Below are positions 5,683 to 11,468 of a DNA stretch of 11,468 bases, piece by piece. This stretch comes from Thiomicrorhabdus sp. (lineage in GTDB: Bacteria > Pseudomonadota > Gammaproteobacteria > Thiomicrospirales > Thiomicrospiraceae). The notes under the pieces are model-generated. The model had not been told where the DNA came from. It saw only the letters and a program-made list of their open reading frames with translations, and searched no databases. A program made the translations under genes and the position numbers. Numbering within the stretch: position 1 is the stretch's first letter; each line of letters opens with the position of its first letter. Location: positions 1 to 11,468 of the forward strand of contig JAKITH010000021.1 of assembly GCA_021648185.1 (NCBI GenBank). Reading direction: 5' to 3'.

Positions 5683-6544
5683 GCATAAACTTCATTATGA
5701 TTGGAAAGGCTATAATAAAAAAAGTCGTCGGAAATATAAAAAGAACCAAAGGAAGCAGTAGTTTAACGGGCGCTTCCAGTGCCAGCTTTTCTGCACGCTG
5801 AAAACGCTCGGTGCGGCGTTGATTTGCCTGAATTTTTAACACATCCCCCAAACTACTCCCCGTTCTCTCTGCTTGGGCAATCGCATTAACAAAGCTCTTT
5901 ATCTCCTTCAAGCCTGTGCGAGCCTCCATACTTCGAAATGAATCTAAACGAGATCTACCCGCTCTCATATCTCGCAATACGAGTCGAAATTCATTTTTCA
6001 ACGGCCCATTAGGCCCTTTATCCACTGCCTGAATAATCGCACCGCTAAAGTTTAAACCCGATTGCACTGCCATCGTCAAATAATCTAAAAACACTGGAAG
6101 TTGTTTAAGCAAGTGTTTTTCACGAACTTTACGTCGATCACTTAAATTAATAAACGGCACCATAAACCCAAACAAGCCAAACATAAGGGGCATAAAACCA
6201 GGACTTGACTCTAAAACCACAAATCCTAACCATGAACCTAGGCCAAACAATAATCCACATAATAAGCGTAGCCCAAAAAACTGTGTTGGTGAAAATAAAT
6301 ATTGCAATCCAGCACGACGTAACACCGTATTTTGTTTCTCTAAATAATCGACACTTAAGTATTCGCCTACATGCTGTGACAATAAATTAACCAAAGGCCA
6401 AATCATTCTTAACCCCCGAGGTAAAGGATCCATAAAATCACGCTCTTCATCAGGAACCTCTTTAAAAATTTGACTTATTGCAAGCACAATCAAAATAGCA
6501 CCTACTGCTACAATTATTGCAATAATGGTCGAAAAACTAAACAT
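5672..6544 (-). CDS. tadC: Tad platform protein TadC
   Basis: TadC is an inner-membrane T2SSF/GspF-family protein that, with TadB, forms the platform on which the TadA motor acts. The product has an N-terminal membrane helix (about residues 4-24), a helical cytoplasmic section, a hydrophobic pair (about 90-132), and the T2SSF domain (about 150-275) containing LPVFLDYLTMAVQSGL and AERTGSSLGDVL. A final helix precedes MHDL. I chose the ATG at 6544, which overlaps the tadB stop by eight bases; a TTG at 6556 would add four residues but has no spaced Shine-Dalgarno. Length (290) is normal for the family. All expected features are present. Confidence 0.95.
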   Translation of the reverse strand: MFSFSTIIAIIVAVGAILIVLAISQIFKEVPDEERDFMDPLPRGLRMIWPLVNLLSQHVGEYLSVDYLEKQNTVLRRAGLQYLFSPTQFFGLRLLCGLLFGLGSWLGFVVLESSPGFMPLMFGLFGFMVPFINLSDRRKVREKHLLKQLPVFLDYLTMAVQSGLNFSGAIIQAVDKGPNGPLKNEFRLVLRDMRAGRSRLDSFRSMEARTGLKEIKSFVNAIAQAERTGSSLGDVLKIQANQRRTERFQRAEKLALEAPVKLLLPLVLFIFPTTFFIIAFPIIMKFMHDL

Positions 6545-7379
6545 CAATATTAACAATCCGTCTAATAAAAAAATAACCTGTTGCAGACAAAATAATCACA
6601 ATCGCCATAATCGCCCACCCAATAGGTTCATAAAAAATTCGCATCATATGCTCTGGTTCAATTTGAAATAAAGCGGCACCCACCAAAAAAGGCAACAAAG
6701 TCATCACAATGCCTTGCAAACGTCCTTGCGATGTTAGCGCATCTATTTTGCCTTCCATCTCTATTTTTTTACGCAAGGTATCAGCCAGTCTATCTAAAGT
6801 ATCCGCTAAATTTCCTCCAATTTCACGAGAAATCATCATGCCAGAAGCCACTAAAGTCATCTCTTCTGCATCAACTCTCTTAACCAAATTTAGCAAAGAA
6901 TCATTAAAATCAACCCCAACACGAACCTCTCTCAAAAATAACGAAAACTCCTGAATCAAAGGCCCCGAATCTTCATCAACCGCCACCTCAACCGCCTGAT
7001 TTAAACTAGAACCCGCCTTCATAGATCGTGACATACTCAACAAAGTATCTGGCAAACTTTGAATAATATTTGTTTTTCGCTTCTTTTGAAGGCGCTTATA
7101 AATAAAACGAGGCGAAATCAAAACCAGAACAAGAACAAACAACGCTAATGGCCAAAAATCAGTTAAAAACCAAACAAGTGCACCCAAAAAAATTGCTAAA
7201 GCAATACCAATCAACAACAGCTTATCAGGATCAATAAACAAAAACATTTGAGATAAATTCACTTCTGCCGTTGTTTTAAAATCCTCTTGATACTGGCTCG
7301 AAGCTTTCGTTATCACCTTATACAGAACGATGGACAACACCATTGCACCTAAAGCAAATAATAAGGAAACTACAAACAT
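6537..7379 (-). CDS. tadB: Tad platform protein TadB
   Basis: TadB is the second inner-membrane platform protein. The 280 residues show membrane helices at about 2-21, 54-72, 74-94, 222-240 and 251-272, and a cytoplasmic T2SSF domain (about 105-220) with SLPDTLLSMSRSMKAGSSL and the SREIGGNLADTLDRLADTLR stretch typical of the family. The ATG directly follows the tadA TAA (no gap), with GAGG about 11 bases upstream inside tadA, so the two are coupled. Length is slightly shorter than the common 300 or more. No missing key region is seen. Confidence 0.95.
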   Translation of the reverse strand: MFVVSLLFALGAMVLSIVLYKVITKASSQYQEDFKTTAEVNLSQMFLFIDPDKLLLIGIALAIFLGALVWFLTDFWPLALFVLVLVLISPRFIYKRLQKKRKTNIIQSLPDTLLSMSRSMKAGSSLNQAVEVAVDEDSGPLIQEFSLFLREVRVGVDFNDSLLNLVKRVDAEEMTLVASGMMISREIGGNLADTLDRLADTLRKKIEMEGKIDALTSQGRLQGIVMTLLPFLVGAALFQIEPEHMMRIFYEPIGWAIMAIVIILSATGYFFIRRIVNIDV

Positions 7380-9110
7380 TTAAGCTGTAGCCTCTTTATC
7401 AAAAACACTAAAATCAACATCTATGCCTCTATGCTTTAACGTTTCATAAAACCGAGGAATAAGGCCCGTTGCAACAAAACGCCCTTTAATGTTTCCATCC
7501 GCATCATACCCCTCCTGTATATATTTAAAAATAGACCCAATCTGTACCCTGCTTCCCTCTATTCCAGTCACCTCACTAATTTCACTAATTTTACGTGCAC
7601 CGCATGGAAAACGAGTCTGTTGCACAATAAGATGCACTGCTGAAGATATTTGTTCACGAATGGCTATAGAAGGCAAGTCCATTCCTGCCATCATAACCAT
7701 AATTTCAATCCTTGAAACACAATCCTGAGGGGTATTCGCATGCACCGTTGTTAACGAACCATCATGACCCGTGTTCATGGCCTGCAACATATCCAAAGCT
7801 TCGCCACTTCGACACTCACCAACCACAATACGATCAGGTCGCATACGCAAGCAGTTTTTAACCAAGTCACGAAGAGCCACTTCACCTTTCCCTTCCTGAT
7901 TAGGCGGTCGTCCCTCTAAAGAAACCAAATTTGGCTGATAGAGTTTAAGCTCAGCAGAATCTTCTACCGTAACAATACGTTCATGATTCGGAATAAAATT
8001 GGATAGCACATTCAAAAGCGTTGTTTTTCCCGAGCCCGTTCCTCCCGACATCACAATATTTTGCTTATGCTTAACTGCATTATCCAAAAATACCATCATC
8101 GCTGTCGACGCAGAACCAAAACCAACTAAATGCTCTCCCGTTAACTTCTCCTTCATAAATTTACGAATCGTAATCGAAGGCCCCTTTAACGCCAAAGGAG
8201 GAATAATTGCATTAACACGAGAACCGTCTTTTAAACGAGCATCTACCATCGGAGAGCTCTCATCTATTCGACGACCCAAAGGCGCAACAATACGCTCTAT
8301 TGCATAAATAACTGCTTTATCAGAAGAAAAAACAATATCAGATTTATAAATCTTACCTTGACGCTCATAAAAAATCTCATCTGACGCATTAACCATAATT
8401 TCACTAATGCTCTCTTCCGCTAAAAGCTCTTCAAGAGGCCCCAGCCCTACCGCCTCCGACAAAACACGAGCCGTAATCTCTTTTTTATCCAAAGACTCAG
8501 GAAACTCTGTTAAATTACGTACAATTCCATCAAGCAACTCGCGCGTTAGGTCTGTCAGCTTATCATCCGACATACTGTGGACATCAATTCTACGCAAATC
8601 CATATTTTGTAACAAAGCATCATGCAATTTTATTTGCCACTCCATAGCAAGCTTGTTATGCGCCTTTGCAACGGGGGGTTTTTCTACCGAACCGTCATCC
8701 TCGGCTTGCTTAGATAACTTAAAACCTGAATCATCATTCTTCTCTTTTGCGTCAGCGTCATCAAGCACCTCTTCTTTCACATCACTAGACGTTGATGCAA
8801 CAGCAACAGATTCGTTCATAGGGTTTACCGTTATACGATAAGAATGGATGCCTATTTCATCCTCTTTCTTAAGAGGACCATAATCAGACTTCTCTACACC
8901 ATTCACCAATACTTTATATCCATTCAACCCACGAATATAAATGCCGCCATTTTCACCTCTATAAATTTCAGCATGCTGTTTACCAACTTTCCAACCTTGC
9001 AACACCACTGAACAACTTTTATCTTTACCCAAAACACAAGCACGCTCATTTGTTCCTAAAAAACTGCCAACATTTGTGCCTTTATTTGTAAAAACAATAA
9101 CTTCAAACAT
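7380..9110 (-). CDS. tadA: Tad pilus motor ATPase TadA with N-terminal FHA-like domain
   Basis: This is the secretion ATPase of the Tad system (TadA/CpaF, GspE superfamily), which drives pilin extrusion from the cytoplasmic face. The ATPase part runs from about residue 155 to the end. Walker A is GGTGSGKT (356-363), the Asp box TVEDSAEL (381-388), Walker B RIVVGECR (427-434) and the His box GSLTTVHANT (451-460); all look intact. Residues 1-97 form a forkhead-associated-like domain (GKDKSCSVVL, KQHAEI, NGYKVLVNG), joined by an acidic, disordered-looking linker (about 100-150). In the FHA part the usual Gly-Arg is Gly-Lys (28-29) and the phosphothreonine-contacting Ser before the conserved His is Gly-43. 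At 576 residues it is about 120-150 longer than a plain TadA. GGAG lies 11 bases before the ATG, inside the end of rcpA. No tadZ precedes it. Confidence 0.97.
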   Translation of the reverse strand: MFEVIVFTNKGTNVGSFLGTNERACVLGKDKSCSVVLQGWKVGKQHAEIYRGENGGIYIRGLNGYKVLVNGVEKSDYGPLKKEDEIGIHSYRITVNPMNESVAVASTSSDVKEEVLDDADAKEKNDDSGFKLSKQAEDDGSVEKPPVAKAHNKLAMEWQIKLHDALLQNMDLRRIDVHSMSDDKLTDLTRELLDGIVRNLTEFPESLDKKEITARVLSEAVGLGPLEELLAEESISEIMVNASDEIFYERQGKIYKSDIVFSSDKAVIYAIERIVAPLGRRIDESSPMVDARLKDGSRVNAIIPPLALKGPSITIRKFMKEKLTGEHLVGFGSASTAMMVFLDNAVKHKQNIVMSGGTGSGKTTLLNVLSNFIPNHERIVTVEDSAELKLYQPNLVSLEGRPPNQEGKGEVALRDLVKNCLRMRPDRIVVGECRSGEALDMLQAMNTGHDGSLTTVHANTPQDCVSRIEIMVMMAGMDLPSIAIREQISSAVHLIVQQTRFPCGARKISEISEVTGIEGSRVQIGSIFKYIQEGYDADGNIKGRFVATGLIPRFYETLKHRGIDVDFSVFDKEATA

Positions 9111-9118
9111 AACCGCAA

Positions 9119-10498
9119 TTACTCCAACAACTCTTCATCAAGATAGCCACTCTTTGTGTCCATTAAATCCTTCAACACTCGATCCATTAAAGGGTTTTTA
9201 GGGTTTCTTTGCTCGGCCGTCTCAACCAATTCTGGCGTGGCTAAAATAATCAGTTCAGTTCGTCCTTCAACTCTTAGTTTAGAACGAAACAACCCTCCAA
9301 TCAGAGGAAGGTCACCAAAAAACGGAACCTTATCTAAGCTTTCATTGCGATTAATAGACAGCAGGCCAGAAATGGCCACCGTCTCGCCAGGCTTAACATT
9401 AATGGTCGAATTTGTTTCGCGCGTTAACAGCCCTGGAACACCATTCACAATCGTGCTACCATCAATGCTACTCACCTCCGCCTTGATGTCTAATAAAATA
9501 TTATTATGTTCATCAACAAGAGCTATCATTTCAACCATAATTCCATACTCCTTAAAGGCAGTTCTTGGCTCCCCATTACTCGAAATAAACACAAAAGGAA
9601 ACTCACCACCAGAATGAAACCTTGCCGCATGTCCCGCACGAGAAACCAACGTTGGTTCCGCCAAAGTACGTCCACCGCCATTCTCTTCAAGCAGTTGAAT
9701 TTTAGACGCCAAAGTCCCTGCCATTCCAGCATAAGAATAAAGATAAGGCTCATACAAACTCGCGCCAGCAAGCGCTTGATTCCAATCAGGCGTTAAAGAC
9801 GAATAAAGACGATCTTGCATAAGGCTTCCTGCCATTGACACAACAGGCCCGTCCAAAACATTCCCCCATTTAATACCAAGCTCCTTCTGAAATCGTTTAT
9901 TAATTTCCAAAATACGAAGCTTAATTTTAACCATTTTTTCCATCACAAACTTTTTAGACTTAACTAAAGATAAAACGCCCGTCATGCCGCCTAACAACTC
10001 CGTAAACGACTCGATTTCTTCCGGCTTCACAAACCCCTCAACCACAATCACATCATCAACCGATCGAACCTTAATATCAGGGTAAGACTGAAGCAATGAA
10101 TTAATCACTGCTTTACGATTAGCCATATTATTAGATAAAATTCGTATACGAAAAGTGCGCTTTTTCTCACCCTCCGTCCAAATAGAAAGGTCCGTTTCAC
10201 CAGGCGCTTTAGGCACCAACAGCAAATTACCATTACTCATTACGCTTGTCGCAAGTAATTTATCATTCCCAATTGCCACACGAATAACACTGCCTACTTC
10301 TAACGTTTTAATTGACCCCACATGCATCTGCATATGCTTAATTTTTGCCAACGCAGGCGCCGACCAAACCGCGCTCATCACAAACAGCAACACCATTTTA
10401 GCAATGCCAGAACAACTCACCCTAGGCAATGTTAACGTACGATACCATTTACTATTACTAGACCCACGCTCACTGGTCAATATGCCCATTTTTATCAT
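9119..10498 (-). CDS. rcpA: Outer-membrane secretin RcpA/CpaC
   Basis: The 459-residue product is the secretin that forms the outer-membrane channel of the Tad pilus. A long basic N-region precedes a signal peptide hydrophobic core (about 36-50) ending APALA/K (cut after residue 52). An N-terminal secretin/pilus domain (about 55-120) is followed by a BON-like segment (about 125-180) and the secretin core (about 185-425) with GRTLAEPTLVSRAGH (277-290) and VPFFGDLPLIGGLF (391-404), both hallmark stretches. The ATG overlaps the cpaB stop by four bases (ATGA). An ATG at residue 4 (MGILTSERG) is an alternative start. A secretin-pilotin RcpB is not found next to it; the TPR lipoprotein at 5326-4838 may serve instead. 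Confidence 0.97.
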   Translation of the reverse strand: MIKMGILTSERGSSNSKWYRTLTLPRVSCSGIAKMVLLFVMSAVWSAPALAKIKHMQMHVGSIKTLEVGSVIRVAIGNDKLLATSVMSNGNLLLVPKAPGETDLSIWTEGEKKRTFRIRILSNNMANRKAVINSLLQSYPDIKVRSVDDVIVVEGFVKPEEIESFTELLGGMTGVLSLVKSKKFVMEKMVKIKLRILEINKRFQKELGIKWGNVLDGPVVSMAGSLMQDRLYSSLTPDWNQALAGASLYEPYLYSYAGMAGTLASKIQLLEENGGGRTLAEPTLVSRAGHAARFHSGGEFPFVFISSNGEPRTAFKEYGIMVEMIALVDEHNNILLDIKAEVSSIDGSTIVNGVPGLLTRETNSTINVKPGETVAISGLLSINRNESLDKVPFFGDLPLIGGLFRSKLRVEGRTELIILATPELVETAEQRNPKNPLMDRVLKDLMDTKSGYLDEELLE

Positions 10499-11468
10499 TG
10501 TAAAGCCTCAGACTTATTATTATTAAAATTCACAGTATTATGCTCATCAAGGGGTAAACTTTTTACCCACGTTTTATCTGTATTCATTAACAAATCATTA
10601 CCTATCATTCTAAGCTGAGGAACCGAGACTGAACCTGAATAATATTGATAACGCTTTAAATTACCAATATTGGAGCCTAACGACACAACCATTGTTTCAT
10701 TAATCAAATCAATCCTATTATTCTGAGTATCTTCAGCCCCTCTCAACATAAACACCAGCTCTCCCATCCCCTTAGCCAACTCAATTTTAGCCGCCTCTTC
10801 AACCGCTAAACCAAGCGTAATATTGCCATAATTTTCTTGCTCTCCCTCTTCACCCAGTGGACGCAAAAAGTCCTGATTCGAAGTCTTAAGCGATCGAGAC
10901 CCAATAGCAATCACCTTCGTCCGAGTAAGCAACGGGACAATAATTCTTTCTGAATCAGACTTTTTTTTCTTTGTGCCTGAACCTGGACCAGACAAACTGT
11001 CCATCTTCATTAACAAGAAAATATCAACAAAATCACCCGCCGTTAGCATATTTGCATTGCTGGCAATCTCATCAATATCCAACGTGACCGCACGTTGCCC
11101 AAGCTCCAATAACTCAGAAAATCGTGAAATGGCTCCCCCTTTAATAGAGTGAAACAATAACGGCTCACCACGAGACATATACTGATCAACCACTTTGCCT
11201 TCCACATACTCAAACTGGCCTGGCGAAACCGCATACCGAGAAACATGCTGAGATAACACCGCGCCAACAGCCATATTATGCGTACCGAGTACATCACCAG
11301 GCCTTACATCCACTATCGCAACCACCACCTTCGTCATCGGTTCATCCTTTCCCGTTAACCGCTCACGTAACGAAGTCTCCTGATTGGCCAAATAAGCGCT
11401 ACTCATATAAAAAGCCGCAGCCCCAATAACCAAAGCAAGCAACAAAATGCCCCACGAACCACTCAGCT
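10495..11468 (-). CDS. cpaB: Flp pilus assembly protein CpaB/RcpC (5' end outside window)
   Basis: The frame stays open to the right edge, so the true start lies beyond 11468; a TTG at 11445 is an internal codon rather than a likely start. The visible N-terminus is a membrane helix (ILLLALVIGAAAFYMSSAYL). It is followed by a SAF domain (about residues 39-103 counted from 11445) with VVVAIVDVRPGDVLG and MSRGEPLLFHSIKG, and an RcpC domain (about 115-260) with VTLDIDEIASNANMLTAGDF. CpaB/RcpC proteins are periplasmic, membrane-anchored partners of the secretin, and the SAF domain may bind peptidoglycan or pilin. A lysine-rich loop (159-162) interrupts the RcpC part. The stop overlaps the rcpA ATG (ATGA), as usual in tad operons. 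Identity is secure, full length unknown. Confidence 0.94.
   Translation of the reverse strand, partial: LSGSWGILLLALVIGAAAFYMSSAYLANQETSLRERLTGKDEPMTKVVVAIVDVRPGDVLGTHNMAVGAVLSQHVSRYAVSPGQFEYVEGKVVDQYMSRGEPLLFHSIKGGAISRFSELLELGQRAVTLDIDEIASNANMLTAGDFVDIFLLMKMDSLSGPGSGTKKKKSDSERIIVPLLTRTKVIAIGSRSLKTSNQDFLRPLGEEGEQENYGNITLGLAVEEAAKIELAKGMGELVFMLRGAEDTQNNRIDLINETMVVSLGSNIGNLKRYQYYSGSVSVPQLRMIGNDLLMNTDKTWVKSLPLDEHNTVNFNNNKSEALQ

Noticed and set aside
8407..8841. Plus-strand open frame of 144 residues antisense to tadA, very Ser-rich.
   Set aside because: It lies wholly within tadA, whose frame is supported by strong family motifs; the Ser richness mirrors Asp/Glu/Lys codons read backwards.
9526..9771. 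Second minus-strand frame of 81 residues inside the secretin gene.
   Set aside because: It is in another frame of the conserved secretin core and has no signals of its own.
11443..11445. TTG at 11445 as the start of cpaB.
   Set aside because: The frame continues open to the window edge with hydrophobic residues, and the TTG falls inside the membrane helix, so the start is outside the window.

Overview
The window looks like chromosomal DNA of a moderately AT-rich, probably marine, Gram-negative gammaproteobacterium. This rests on the abundance of lipobox signal peptides, an outer-membrane secretin and an OmpA/DUF4892 protein; the lineage is an inference and no species can be named. Every supported gene lies on the minus strand, so the window is read from right to left. 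I see no rRNA, tRNA, CRISPR array, transposase or integrase.

Positions 11468 to 4039 hold the core of a Tad/Flp (type IVc) pilus assembly operon. In transcription order it encodes CpaB/RcpC (5' end beyond the window), the secretin RcpA/CpaC, the motor ATPase TadA/CpaF with an extra N-terminal FHA-like domain, the platform proteins TadB and TadC, a small DUF192 protein, a TadD-type TPR lipoprotein and a TadE-type pseudopilin. Genes overlap or abut (ATGA and GTGA overlaps, stops adjoining starts), so they are almost certainly co-transcribed and partly translationally coupled. An OmpA-like protein with a DUF4892-like N-terminal half (4017-3046) follows 21 bases later. The major pilin (flp) and prepilin peptidase (tadV/cpaA) are not in the window and may lie to the right. 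No tadZ lies between rcpA and tadA, its usual place.

Positions 2953 to 2223 hold a two-gene unit: a lipoprotein with two calcium-binding-like Asp/Asn loops, and a 63-residue two-helix membrane protein whose ATG overlaps the lipoprotein stop (TAATG). The 220-base gap 2222-2003 contains a nested inverted repeat, a small hairpin, a plausible sigma-70 promoter and a clear Shine-Dalgarno sequence.

Positions 2002 to 1 hold a second accessory module: a lipoprotein with six glycines directly after its lipidated Cys, an overlapping gene for a secreted 201-residue protein, and the start of a prepilin-like protein whose tail is a perfect 21-bp tandem repeat encoding Gly-Gly-Asn-Gly-Asn-Ser-Gly. That protein has a leader resembling an Flp/TadE cleavage site but with the Glu at +5 replaced by Gly.

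The strand base composition changes between the two halves. The plus strand is A/C-rich across the Tad operon and T/G-rich from about 2000 leftward, although gene direction does not change. This suggests that the left module was joined to the operon at or near the 2003-2222 gap. The likely whole is a Tad pilus machine plus a recently assembled set of surface lipoproteins and an unusual pseudopilin; functions in the left module are inference.
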